17,156 nt of DNA from CAVUAN01 sp963739435 (GTDB lineage: Bacteria > Acidobacteriota > Thermoanaerobaculia > UBA5066 > Gp7-AA6): assembly GCA_963739435.1 (NCBI GenBank), contig CAVUAN010000029.1:1-17156 (forward strand). The letters are read 5' to 3'. A program made the position numbers and the translations under genes. The first letter of the stretch is position 1, and each line of letters starts with the position of its first letter. Shown here one piece after another: positions 1-8,242 of this stretch. The notes below the pieces were generated by a model. It saw only the letters and a program-made list of their open reading frames with translations, was not told where the DNA came from and ran no database searches.

Positions 1-835
1 AGATGGCGGCGTTGCCCTTCTGGATCTGGATCGGGACGGCGCCGCCCTGCGTCACGGTGCCGGCCGCCCGGTTGGACGGTGCCGTCGTCTCCCGTACCCG
101 AGACGAAGACGAGCCCGGGGATGCCGGCCCCGACTGTCGCGTCGATTTTGCGGGCGAGTGTGCTCATCCCGTTTGTCGGACCGCCCACCGACCCGAGATT
201 CAAGAGCATGACGGCCGGAAGGCCGAGCTCGTGCGCCTTGTCGCGGACGAAGTCGATCCGGTCGGAAACCCGCTCCGGATTGTAGTAGGGGGCCTCCGCC
301 GGTTCGGAATCGTGCGCCGGCACGCCGTCGGATGTGACCTTGACTACGATGATCGTGGCGTACGGGGCCACCCCGCGGTACTTCGTGCCGGGGCTGTTGC
401 GGCCGCTGCCGGCCGCGATGCCGCCGAGTCCGTGCCGTGACCCACGGCGTCGCGGGTCGCGAGTGTCGGGCCGCCCGTGAGCGCCGCGTTGATCTGCGCT
501 CGCGTGTAGATCGTTCCCCTGCCGTAAGTGTTGACCGGAGCCGTCGCGCCGGTGTCGTCCGTCAGGTCGAAGATGTAGGCGATGCGCGTCGAGCCGTCGT
601 CGTTTCGAAAGTCGAGGTTCTTCCAGTCGATTCCCCGGTCCAGGAGCGCCACGATGACCCCGCGGCCTGTGACACCGAACTGCGAGACCGCCGTGTCGAC
701 ACCGGTCGAAACGCGAACCTTGTCCATGCACAGGGCGGGCGAGACCACCAGCCAGGCCGACGCGACCGCAGACAGAACAACCCGCCGACCCGTCGCGCCG
801 CGCGGCAAAGCCCAGTGACCGGTCATGTTGTTCAC
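1..835 (-). CDS. Secreted subtilisin-like serine protease (S8), partial, frameshifted
   Basis: N-terminal part of a subtilase; the C-terminal part, with the catalytic serine, lies beyond the window start. A hydrophobic signal peptide (about residues 18-36) is followed by the aspartate motif (VALLDRGIDW) and the histidine motif (VGHGT), the first two members of the Asp-His-Ser triad. After GHGT the frame changes near 428-431 (one base missing); the next frame gives GGIAAGSGRN and APYATIIVVK, typical of the family. A second change near 74-75 (one extra base) leads into a GTVTQGGAVPIQ-like segment. I chose the GTG at 835 because a GGAGG lies 5 bases upstream; the internal ATG at 826 is too far from it. 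Export and proteolysis are inferred from the family. The gene is divergent from the sigma-factor operon. The frame changes look like sequencing errors. Confidence 0.85.
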
Positions 836-840
836 TGATC

Positions 841-845
841 CCTCC
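841..845 (-). promoter_or_regulatory. Ribosome binding site deciding the subtilase start
   Basis: On the minus strand GGAGG lies 5 bases before GTG 835 and 14 bases or more before the in-frame ATG at 826. This favours the GTG start. Confidence 0.6.
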
Positions 846-938
846 CCCCTCGTGCCGTCACGATATCAACTTCAGCGGACAATCCCCTGTCATATGGAAG
901 GCGCCCCTCCGGGCCACCCAGAGACGCAAGGCCGACCG
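846..938. promoter_or_regulatory. Divergent intergenic region, subtilase / sigma operon
   Basis: About 90 bases separate two divergent genes and must hold promoters for both. I could not identify a convincing -35/-10 pair, nor an ECF-type GGAAC element that would show autoregulation by the sigma factor. Confidence 0.4.
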
Positions 939-1436
939 ATGACGCCAGAGGAGATCGAGGCAGAGCTCGAGAGGCTTCACGGAGCCGGCTTCGCGTGGGC
1001 AATGGCCTGTTGCGGCAGGCGCCGGGAGGATGCGGAGGACGTGCTGCAGACGAGCTATCTGAAGATCCTCGACGGGCGGGCGCCGTTTGCCGGGCGATCG
1101 AGCTTCAAGACGTTTCTCTTCGGCGTCATCCGGCGCACCGCCTCGGAAGCGAGGACGGCGAAACGCCTGGCGGAGCGCTCCTGCTCGGAGAGTGGACGCG
1201 GCAGCAAGAGCCACTCGCTCGGGAGGCGGCGCCCGGAGGGGCGGCTGACCCTCGAGACAGCGCTCGCGAAGCTGCCCCAGCGGCAGCGCGAGGTCCTGGC
1301 CCTGGTCTTCTCCATGGGCATGACGGTCGAGGAGGCCGCCGCGACGCTCTCGATTTCCGTCGGCTCCGCGCGCGTGCACTACGACCGGGGCAAGCGGCGG
1401 CTCTCCTCACTCCTCGGCGCGAGGGAAGAGGAATGA
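939..1436 (+). CDS. ECF-type RNA polymerase sigma factor
   Basis: A 165-residue protein of the extracytoplasmic-function sigma-70 class. Region 2 is visible around residues 20-65 (REDAEDVLQTSYLKI, then SSFKTFLFGVIRR, the core-binding and -10 recognition part). Region 4 follows at about 105-160 (LPQRQREVLALVFSMGMTVEEAA and a helix-turn-helix ending in RVHYDRGKRRL). Length and two-domain layout fit the family. I chose ATG 939 because AAGG lies 7 bases before it; an in-frame ATG at 894 would add 15 residues but has no such site. The stop overlaps the start of the next gene (ATGA), so it is translationally coupled to a membrane anti-sigma factor, followed by a Spy-like periplasmic protein. This context suggests an envelope-stress regulator. 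Target promoters are unknown. Confidence 0.9.
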   Translation: MTPEEIEAELERLHGAGFAWAMACCGRRREDAEDVLQTSYLKILDGRAPFAGRSSFKTFLFGVIRRTASEARTAKRLAERSCSESGRGSKSHSLGRRRPEGRLTLETALAKLPQRQREVLALVFSMGMTVEEAAATLSISVGSARVHYDRGKRRLSSLLGAREEE

Positions 1437-1874
1437 ACCCAAACGACCTCGACCGGGAGCTCCCCCGTCTGTTCACGGAGCAGCGCCTCGCCGACGAGGC
1501 CTCGGCGCCCGGCTTCCGGGAGCTCCTGGCCCGGGCGCCCGCGCCGGAACGAAAAGGCCGCGACACTCGCCCGGGCAGACCCCGGAAGGGAGATGGGCCT
1601 GGCGCGCGGCCGTCGCCGCCGCTGCGTCTCTTCGCCCTCGCCGTCGGGCTCTCGCTCCTTCGTCCCGCGCCTGCGCCCCGCCCGCTCTCGAATGCCGTGA
1701 CGCTCGCTGCCATGGAAGGCGCCGTCGGACGTCCTGCTGCAAACGCCGGGGGCGGAGCTTCTCGGCCGGCTGCCGGTTCTCCTTCCCCTTCCACTCCCGG
1801 GCGGCGACGCCGGGCCGGCGACGCCTCCCTCCACGCCGACGAAGGTTCCACACACGAAAGGAGTCGAATCATGA
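1433..1874 (+). CDS. Membrane-anchored anti-sigma-factor-like protein, frameshifted
   Basis: A protein of about 146 residues after frame repair. A charged cytoplasmic N-terminus (MNPNDLDRELPRLF) is followed by one hydrophobic helix (WRAAVAAAAS then LFALAVGLSLL) and a short tail containing WKAPSDVLLQTPGAELLG, a motif often seen in small proteins encoded after ECF sigma genes. The reading frame changes about three times: near 1560-1590, near 1625, and at 1712, where deleting one A restores the tail. The final frame ends with TGA at 1872-1874, overlapping the next start by four bases, which supports the repair. It overlaps the sigma gene by ATGA as well. Role as the sigma factor's membrane-bound antagonist is inferred from position and topology, not from a recognised zinc-binding motif, which I do not see. 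Confidence 0.65.
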
Positions 1875-2297
1875 GAAAGCTCGCCGCCCTGCTTCTGCTC
1901 GCCCTCCTGCCCGCCGCCGCCTCGGCCGAGACCGAAGCAGGAGGAGACGATCCCTTCGCCCGATACCTCTTCCCGCCCGACAAGATCATGAGCCATAGCA
2001 TCGAGATCGGCCTCGAGGATGCGCAGAGGACCGCCATCCGAAACGAGGTGCAGAAGGCCCAGCCGAAGTTCACCGACGCCCAGTTCGAGCTGCAGGCCGA
2101 GGCGGAGAAGATGGTGCGGCTGCTGCAGGAGAAACACCGTCGACGAGACGAAGGTGCTCGCGGAAGTCGACCGGATCCTCGCCGTCGAGAAGGAGATCAA
2201 GAGAGCTCAGATCACGCTTCTCGTCCGGATCAAGAACGTCCTGACGCCCGCCCAGCAGGCCAAGCTCGCCGAGATCTCGAGCGCCTCCGGAAAGTGA
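1871..2297 (+). CDS. Spy/CpxP-like periplasmic LTxxQ protein, frameshifted
   Basis: A protein of about 141 residues with a clear signal peptide (MRKLAALLLLALLPAAASA). The mature part is predicted to be helical and charged and ends with an LTPAQQAKLAEI motif, the LTxxQ signature of the Spy/CpxP/CnrX group of periplasmic chaperones and stress or metal sensors. The frame changes at 2132-2134, where a run of three A should be two (LLQEN then TVDETKVLAEVDRIL). AAAGGAG lies about 7 bases before ATG 1871, a strong site. It is the third gene of the sigma/anti-sigma operon. By analogy with CnrX it could modulate the anti-sigma factor from the periplasm; equally it could be a chaperone in the sigma factor's regulon. 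No metal-binding His/Cys cluster is obvious. Confidence 0.75.
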
Positions 2298-2307
2298 CCC
2301 GGGCAGC

Positions 2308-3328
2308 TCAGCCGACCCGCTCCGCGAGCCAGCCGACCGCCTGCTCTTCGGCCCAGTAGACGGGGCGCCAGGGAACGCGGCCGCCGATGAACCCGATGTG
2401 GCCGCCGTGGGCGGTCGTTCGGAAGTCGATCGAGGAGGACGCCCTCTGGCGGGCCGCCGGCAGGACGGAAGGCAGGCAGGAAGGCGTCGTCCTCGGCCGA
2501 AAGGCAATAGGTCGGTGTGGCGATGCGGCCGAGGAAGTTCAAGGAGGAGGAGCGGGCGTAATAGTCCTCGGCGCCTTCGAAGCCGTGGAGGGGGCCGGTG
2601 GCGGCATCGTCGAATTCCCAGAACGTGCGGGCGCGGCGAATGCGCGGAAGATCCAGCTTCGCGGCGGCTTCAGGGAAGCGCCGCGCGACGTCAAACGCCT
2701 TCGGGCGAAGCGTCTTGAGGAACTTTTCGCAATAGATGAGGCCGATCCACGTCTCGAGGTAGCGGGAGCCGGCCGCGAGGTCGTAGGGCGTCGAGAGGGC
2801 CGCGGCGGCGCGACGAGGAAGGCCTGGCCCGGATTCTCGCCCAGCCACTTGAGAAGGACGTTGCCGCCCAGGGACACGCCGGCGGCCACGAGGGGTGAGC
2901 CGGGCTCGCGCCCGGACAGCGTGCGGACCACGAGGTCGAGGTCCGCCGTCTCGCCCGAGTGGTAGAGGCGAGGGCGCGCGTTGGGAAGCATCCTGTCGAG
3001 GTTTTTCGGGTCGCGCGCGCAGGACCGGAAGTTCAACGCCGTGCCGCGCCAGCCAAGCCTCCGGGCGACCGCAAGCATGCCCTGGACGTAGACCGAGTAG
3101 GAGCTGCCCTCGAGGCCGTGCACGAGAAGGAGGCGCGGCGCACCGGCGGGGCCCCTCCAGGTGATCGAGCAGGAGCGTGTCGCCGTCGGGTGTGGCGATC
3201 GCCTCGCGGCGCATCGGGACCTGGCGGCGGGGGCGTGTCATTCTGCCCCAGGCGGTCTGCAGATGGGGTCCCGGAACCCACCAGGCGGGTGTGAAAGAAT
3301 CCCCTGCTCGATTCGAGGAGGTGGACAT
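2308..3328 (-). CDS. YheT-type alpha/beta-fold hydrolase, frameshifted
   Basis: About 339 residues after repair, the usual YheT length. The start reads FTPAWWVPGPHLQTAWG, characteristic of this family, followed by LPDGD-like ATPDGDTLLLD. The oxyanion region is LLLVHGLEGSS, the nucleophile elbow GVSLGGN, the acid site AEDDAFLP, and the histidine HGGHIGF near the C-terminus, so a full Ser-Asp-His triad is present. Three frame changes are needed: near 3148-3151 (extra G), near 2805-2815 (missing base) and within about 2420-2480 (extra base); the total is consistent with TGA at 2308-2310. Substrate is unknown; family members are putative carboxylesterases. It converges on the Spy-like gene with only 10 bases between them. 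The ATG at 3328 shares its first base with the TTG start of the divergent protease gene, and no good ribosome site precedes it. Confidence 0.8.
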
Positions 3329-3343
3329 TGAAGAATCCCCTGC
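3296..3343. repeat. 12-bp direct repeat flanking the M16 start codon
   Basis: AGAATCCCCTGC occurs at 3296-3307 and again at 3332-3343, 36 bases apart, with TGAA also shared just upstream of each. The first copy precedes the ribosome site, the second covers codons 2-6. It may be an operator pair or a small local duplication. Confidence 0.6.
3316..3322 (+). promoter_or_regulatory. Strong ribosome binding site for the M16 protease (TTG start)
   Basis: AGGAGGT lies 5 bases before TTG 3328 and decides that non-ATG start. It lies inside the first codons of the divergent YheT-like gene. Confidence 0.8.
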
Positions 3344-4739
3344 GCCTGGCTGTCGTTCTGTTTTCGGGTCTCGCCGCGGCGGCCGCGGCGGCTCCCGGTC
3401 CTCCCGCCGACTTCACGGTGCCGGTGGAGTATTACAAGCTCGGCAACGGACTCAAAGTCGTTCTGTCGAGAGACCCGTCTTCGCCCAAGGCGGTCGTCGC
3501 TGTCTACTATGGCATCGGATTTCGCATCGAGCCCAAGGACCGCACCGGGCTTTGCCCACCTCTTCGAGCACATGATGTTCCAGGGCTCCGAGAGCCTGGG
3601 CAAGATGGAGTTCGTCAAGCTCGTCCAATCGAACGGCGGCATCTTCAACGGCTCCACGCGCTTCGATTTCACGAACTACTTCGAGATCGTGCCTTCGCAC
3701 GCCCTCGAAACGGCTCTCTGGGCCGAGGCGGATCGCATGCGCGGCCTCGCGATCACGCAGGACAACCTGACGAACCAGCAGGGCGTCGTCAAGAGCGAGG
3801 TCCGGGTCAACGTGCTGAACCAGCCCTACGGCGGCTTTCCCTGGCTCGACATGCCGCAGTACGCCAACACGAACTGGTACAACGCGCACAACTTCTACGG
3901 GGACCTGAAGGACCTCGACGCCGCGACGCTCGCCGACGTCCAGTCGTTCTTCAAGACCTACTACGCGCCCAACAACGCGGTTCTCGTCGTCACCGGCGAC
4001 TTCGACAACAGCCGTCGTGCGGGGCTGGATCGAGAAGAACTTCGCCAACATCCCGGCCGCGCCGAAACTGAAGCTTCCGGATATCGCCGAGCCCCGGCAG
4101 GAACAGGAAAAGCGCGCCACCAAGGCCGACACGCTCGCCACCCGCCCCGCTCTCGCGGTGGGCTGGCACGTGCCTCCGCGCGGGCACGCCCGAGTACTGG
4201 GCCATGGGACTGATCCAGCAGATCCTCCTGCAGGGCAAGGACAGCCGCTTCTACCAGGCGCTCGTCCAGAAGAACGGCCTGACGGGCAGCGTCGTCGGGC
4301 GGCATCAACCCGGGCCTCGGCACCATGTACAGCGTCAACGGGCCGACACTCTTCGTCGTCTCGATGATCCACGACAAGGACAAGTCACCCGAAGCGATCC
4401 TGGCGGTCATCGACGAGGAGGTCGCCAGAGCTCCAGGCGGCGCCGGTCGACCAGGCCACGCTCGACCGGGCGCTCGTCAAGGTCCGCTCGCAGCTCTACG
4501 ACTCCGTCGAGGGGTTCGGCGGCTTCGGGCGCGCGGACCTGCTGGCCTGCTTCGCCCTCTTCGACGACGACCCGAAGAAGATCAACCAGATCGAAGCGGA
4601 TTTCCGCAAGGTCACGCCGGAGCTGATCCAGAAGACGGCCCGCGAGTACCTGCGTCCGACCAACCGCACGGTGCTTCTGATCGAGCCGAAGGCCGAGGCC
4701 AAGCCGCAGCCGAAGCCCGACGCGAAGAGCGGATCGTAA
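3328..4739 (+). CDS. Secreted M16 zinc metalloprotease (active subunit), frameshifted
   Basis: About 468 residues after repair. A signal peptide (residues 1-22, Ala-rich) is followed by YKLGNGLKVVLSRD, the usual opening of the M16 peptidase domain. The inverted zinc motif HxxEH is intact (HLFEHMMFQGS, first His near residue 77), with the distal glutamate in VVKSEVRVN. The second domain (from about residue 240) carries LLQGKDSRFYQALVQ. Five single extra bases break the frame: at 3547-3549, 4012-4013, 4182-4184, 4297-4299 and about 4427-4431; removing each restores conserved sequence, and the total then divides evenly to the TAA at 4737-4739. The gene is followed 10 bases later by a second M16 protein lacking the zinc site, the common two-subunit arrangement (PqqL/YmxG-like or processing-peptidase-like). 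Periplasmic location and peptide substrates are inferred. Confidence 0.88.
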
Positions 4740-4749
4740 GGGAGCAATC

Positions 4750-6138
4750 ATGAAGACGAAGATCGTTTCGGCAGCAACCTTTCTGTTCGCCCTCGCGGCC
4801 GCGGCGCCTCTCCTTGCCGAGAAGCAGTCGCCTCCGGCGCCCGGAAAGCCCAAGGACTTTCAGGTTCCCGCTCCCCGCAAGATCACCCTCGAAAACGGCC
4901 TCGGCATCACGTTCGTGACGTACGGCACCGTTCCGAAGGTTTCCGTGCGCCTGTCCGTGCGCACCGGCAACATCGACGAGAAGGCCGACCAGGTCTGGCT
5001 GGCCGATTTGATGGGCGACCTGCTCGCGCAGGGCACCGCGACCAAGTCCGCCTCGGACCTGGCCGAGACGGCAGCGCGCATGGGCGGCTCGCTCGACGTC
5101 AACGTCGGGCCCGACCGCACCGACATCGGAGGCGACGTCCTCTCGGAGTTCGGCCCCCAGATGGTCAGCCTGGTGGCCGACGTTGCCCGGCACCCGAAAT
5201 TCCCGGAGTCCGAGCTGGCGCGCCTGAAGGGCGACCGCCTGCGGCAGCTTTCGGTTGCGAAGAGCCAGGCCCAGACGCAGGCGCAAGAGAAGCTCCGCGC
5301 GGCCCTCTTCGGCGACCACCCCTACGGCCGGCTCTTCCCGACGCCCGAAGCGCTCCAGGGCTACACCCTCGAGCAGGTCCGCGCCTTCTACGACGCCAAC
5401 TTCGGAGCCGCGCGGTCGCGCGTCTACGTCGTCGGCCGCTTCGATGAAAAGGCCATGGAGGCAGCCATCCGCGCCGCCCTCGGAGACTGGAAGAAGGGCC
5501 CGCCGCCCACCGACAATCCTCCGAAGGCCAAGGCCGAGCGCGGCCTCTTCCAGGTCGAGCGGCCGGGCGCTCCGCAGTCCACGATCTCCATGGGCCTGAT
5601 GGTGCCGGACCCTTCGAACCCCGACGCTGTCGCGATGCAGCTCATGAACACGCTGCTCGGCGGCTCCTTCGCCTCCCGCATCACTTCGAACATCCGCGAG
5701 CAGAAGGGGTACACCTACTCGCCCAACAGCCAGATCTCCTCGCGCGCCCACAACTCCTACTGGGCGGAGAACGCCGACGTGACGACAAAGGATACGGGTG
5801 CATCGTTGAAGGAGATTCTCGCCGAGATCGCGCGCCTCCAGGCCGAGGCGCCGACTCAAAAGGAGCTGGCCGGCTTCCAGAACTACCTCGCGGGGACCTT
5901 CGTGCTCCAGAACTCCGCGCGGGGCGGCATTCTCGGGCAGCTCCAGTTTGTCGACTTGAACGGCCTGCCGGACGACTACCTCTCGACCTTCGTCCGAAAG
6001 GTCTATGCCGTCACGCCGGCCGACGTGCAGCGCATGGCGAAGTCCTACATCGTTCCCGACCGGATGACGATTGTCGTCGTTGGCGACCGCAAGGTCATCG
6101 ACGAGCAAGTTGCGCCCTTCAACAAGACGAGCCCGTAA
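4750..6138 (+). CDS. M16 family protein, non-catalytic partner subunit
   Basis: An intact 462-residue reading frame with a signal peptide (residues 1-23, cleavage near PLLAEKQ). It has the M16 fold signature (ITLENGLGITFVTYGTVPKVSVRLSVRTG begins at about 45) but where HxxEH is expected it reads VWLADLMGDLL, with no zinc ligands. The second domain carries the other conserved M16 element (FASRITSNIREQKGYTYSPNS, residues about 315-335), with the Arg and Tyr that bind substrate in the C-terminal half. This split of roles matches heterodimeric M16 proteases, where one subunit supplies zinc and the other the RxxxxY element. GGGAG precedes the ATG by about 5 bases. It is in an operon with the active subunit and, 11 bases downstream, a diguanylate cyclase. 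Confidence 0.9.
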   Translation: MKTKIVSAATFLFALAAAAPLLAEKQSPPAPGKPKDFQVPAPRKITLENGLGITFVTYGTVPKVSVRLSVRTGNIDEKADQVWLADLMGDLLAQGTATKSASDLAETAARMGGSLDVNVGPDRTDIGGDVLSEFGPQMVSLVADVARHPKFPESELARLKGDRLRQLSVAKSQAQTQAQEKLRAALFGDHPYGRLFPTPEALQGYTLEQVRAFYDANFGAARSRVYVVGRFDEKAMEAAIRAALGDWKKGPPPTDNPPKAKAERGLFQVERPGAPQSTISMGLMVPDPSNPDAVAMQLMNTLLGGSFASRITSNIREQKGYTYSPNSQISSRAHNSYWAENADVTTKDTGASLKEILAEIARLQAEAPTQKELAGFQNYLAGTFVLQNSARGGILGQLQFVDLNGLPDDYLSTFVRKVYAVTPADVQRMAKSYIVPDRMTIVVVGDRKVIDEQVAPFNKTSP

Positions 6139-6149
6139 GACAAGGAACC

Positions 6150-7307
6150 TTGGCAGAGACGAGAGAGGGGCTCGCGGGTTACTGGAGCGATATCTGGGCG
6201 GCGCCGGGGCCGCAGTTCGCCGAAGCCGCGTACCGTGGGGAGCTGGCCGCGGCCCGCATGCGGATCGCGATCATCCTCGTCGTCGTCTGGATCCCGCTCT
6301 CGGCTTACATCCGGCGGCCGGCGCTCGAGCACCGGCTGGGCCTCGTGGTCGGCGTCGTCGCCCTGCTGCAGTCGGTGCTCGTCCTGCTCATCGTCCGGAG
6401 GCGCCGCTTCGTCAAGTGGATCGGCCTCGCGAGCACGATCCTCGACGTCTCGCTCATCTCGGGCGTCCTGGCCCTGTTCCTGCTCTTCGGAATGCCGTCT
6501 GTCGCGGTCAACAGCCGGCTTCTCTACCCGATCTACTTCTTCGCGATCACGGGGGCGAGCCTCCGGTACGACGCGCGCATAGCGGTCGCGGCAGGCGCCA
6601 CGGCCGCCGCCCAGTACACGGCGCTCGTGGTGCTGGCCGCGCGGGCGTGGCCCGCAATCCCCGGCGACGACCCGTCGGCGGCATCGTATGGTCGTTTCGA
6701 TTGGAACGACCAGGTCGGCCGCATTCTCCTGCTCGGCATCGCGGGCGTCCTTTCGGCCCGGTTCGTGGTCCGGTCGCGGAAGTTGCTCCTGCTTTCGACG
6801 CGCGATCTCCTGACGAACATCGCCAACCGAGGTTTCTTCGATCTGCGCCTCTCCGAGGAAGGCGAGCGCGCCGGCCGCCTCGGCCGTCCGGTCGCCGTGG
6901 CGATGCTCGATCTCGACCACTTCAAGGACTTCAACGACGCCTTCGGCCACTCGATGGGAGACGATCTCCTGCGAGGGGTCGCGAGACTGATGCGGGATTT
7001 CTTTCGCACGACAGACGTCGTCGCGCGCTACGGCGGCGAGGAGTTTGCCGCCGTCATCCCCGACAGCACCGCCGAGGAGGCTACCTCCCGGCTCGAGGAG
7101 CTTCGCCTCAAGGTGTCGGAGCTCCTGATCCCCGTGCCTTCCGGCCCTCCGGCCGGCGTGACGGTTTCGATCGGTGTCGCCGCGTGGCCGGGCGACGGCG
7201 AGACGATCGAGGACGCCCTGACCGCCGCCGACCGCCGTCTCTACGAGGCCAAGAGGAAGGGCCGCAATCGCGTCGTCGGAAGCTCCGCGCGACCTACCCC
7301 GGCGTAA
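6150..7307 (+). CDS. Membrane-bound diguanylate cyclase (GGDEF)
   Basis: An intact 385-residue protein. The first ~210 residues hold about six hydrophobic helices (e.g. IAIILVVVWIPLSAYI near 39-54, LVVGVVALLQSVLVLLIV, ISGVLALFLLFG, ILLLGIAGVLSARFVV), an integral-membrane sensor of no family I can name. The C-terminal half is a GGDEF domain: LTNIANRGFFDLRL, LDLDHFKDFNDAFGHSMGD, then the active-site loop GGEEF at about 295-299, and ADRRLYEAKRKGRNRV at the end. RTTD at 286-289, five residues before GGEEF, is a complete RxxD inhibitory site, so the enzyme is expected to make cyclic di-GMP from GTP with product feedback. The TTG start at 6150 follows AAGGA at 4 bases. It sits 11 bases after the M16 pair, likely one transcript. 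Its end overlaps the tail of the opposite exporter gene by 14 bases. Confidence 0.92.
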   Translation: MAETREGLAGYWSDIWAAPGPQFAEAAYRGELAAARMRIAIILVVVWIPLSAYIRRPALEHRLGLVVGVVALLQSVLVLLIVRRRRFVKWIGLASTILDVSLISGVLALFLLFGMPSVAVNSRLLYPIYFFAITGASLRYDARIAVAAGATAAAQYTALVVLAARAWPAIPGDDPSAASYGRFDWNDQVGRILLLGIAGVLSARFVVRSRKLLLLSTRDLLTNIANRGFFDLRLSEEGERAGRLGRPVAVAMLDLDHFKDFNDAFGHSMGDDLLRGVARLMRDFFRTTDVVARYGGEEFAAVIPDSTAEEATSRLEELRLKVSELLIPVPSGPPAGVTVSIGVAAWPGDGETIEDALTAADRRLYEAKRKGRNRVVGSSARPTPA

Positions 7308-8196
7308 CCGAGAGTCCGCTCGTCCCGCTTTGACCCCGGGATGAGGCCAGCATCGCAACCGCGGTGTAGGTCACGACCGCCACGACCAGCCAGCGCAGCG
7401 TCGTCATCGGCAGAGACTTGACGATGAACGCCGCCGCAAAGACGGCGGGAAGCCCGCCCAGGGTCAGGCCGATCGACGGAGCGAGGCTGTAGCTCTGCCT
7501 CCGGATGAACCGCGCGGCGCCGACGGGCATCAGGAACGCGCACGAGCCCATCATGATCGGAAACGCCGCGATCGGATTCATGCCGAGCAGCGCCACCAGG
7601 ATCATGCACGGCGCATACAGGCCGATGCCGAGCGTCATGAGCGCCCCGAGAACGAAATTGCCGGCGATCCCGGCCCAGAGAAGCGGCGACGAGAGGCCGA
7701 GCGTGTTTCCGCCGGAGGGAAAAAGGCCCAGGTTCGTCATGGCAAAGAAGGTGGCCGCTGCGAGCAGGGCGCAACCCATCCCGATCTGGATCCGGCGCCG
7801 GGGAAGGCCGGCCACGACGCCGGCGCCGAGCCACGCCCCCAGCACGGAGGCCGAGATCATGCCCAGAAGCGTCGGGATCTCGACTTTGACGATCGCAATG
7901 AAGATGAAGGCCTGGGTGATCGTGGGAAGCGCATGGCCCACGTTCAGCGTGCCGGGAATGTTCTCGTCGGGCACGAGCCGCCGCAGCTTGAAGATCGAGG
8001 TCGTCGGCGCAAACGACCCGATCCCGAGCACGTCGAAGAAGTTGGTGACGGCTCCGATCGTCACTTGCAGGAGCGTCGGGCGCACGGCGAGACCTGCCTC
8101 CCCGCGGCGGCGCCAAACGCTGCGAACCCAGAAGACAATGAATCCCAGCGTCAGCAGGGCGAGGGAGGCGACGAGGGCCTTTCTGGCGTCGAGCAC
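7294..8196 (-). CDS. TauE/SafE-type sulfite/anion exporter family membrane protein
   Basis: An intact 300-residue polytopic protein with about eight hydrophobic segments (ALVASLALLTLGFIVFWV at the start; TLLGMISASVLGAWLGAG; IQIGMGCALLAAATFFA; LWAGIAGNFVLGALMTLGIG; LPAVFAAAFIVKSL; LVVAVVTYTAVAML). Two internal repeats with G-rich motifs (QVTIGAVTNFFDVLGIGSF and GIAGNFVLGALMTLGIGLY) fit the two half-domains of TauE/SafE (PF01925) proteins. Known members export sulfite, sulfoacetate or similar anions, but many are uncharacterised and nothing here fixes the substrate. GTG start at 8196 with AGGA about 9 bases upstream; an ATG further upstream is out of frame. Only 46 bases separate it from the divergent dehydratase gene, so the two may share a promoter region. 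Confidence 0.8.
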   Translation of the reverse strand: MLDARKALVASLALLTLGFIVFWVRSVWRRRGEAGLAVRPTLLQVTIGAVTNFFDVLGIGSFAPTTSIFKLRRLVPDENIPGTLNVGHALPTITQAFIFIAIVKVEIPTLLGMISASVLGAWLGAGVVAGLPRRRIQIGMGCALLAAATFFAMTNLGLFPSGGNTLGLSSPLLWAGIAGNFVLGALMTLGIGLYAPCMILVALLGMNPIAAFPIMMGSCAFLMPVGAARFIRRQSYSLAPSIGLTLGGLPAVFAAAFIVKSLPMTTLRWLVVAVVTYTAVAMLASSRGQSGTSGLSVTPG

Positions 8197-8242
8197 CTGG
8201 AATCCATCCTAGTTCAGACCGCCGCGGCTAGAATGCCGGCCG

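Noticed and set aside
2308..2310. Terminator between the Spy-like and YheT-like genes
   Set aside because: Only 10 bases separate the convergent stops and I see no hairpin followed by a T-run.
3328..4739. Pseudogene status, or programmed +1 frameshifting, in the M16 gene
   Set aside because: Five separate single-base insertions each restore conserved sequence, with no shared slippery site, and the same pattern hits unrelated genes. Sequencing error is simpler.
4612..6108. Nearly 500-codon minus-strand frame opposite the second M16 gene
   Set aside because: Low-complexity composition and no motifs; the plus strand has an intact M16 protein with signal peptide and ribosome site.
6045..7358. 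Minus-strand frame of about 437 codons opposite the diguanylate cyclase
   Set aside because: Charged, repetitive shadow sequence; the cyclase on the plus strand is intact with GGEEF.
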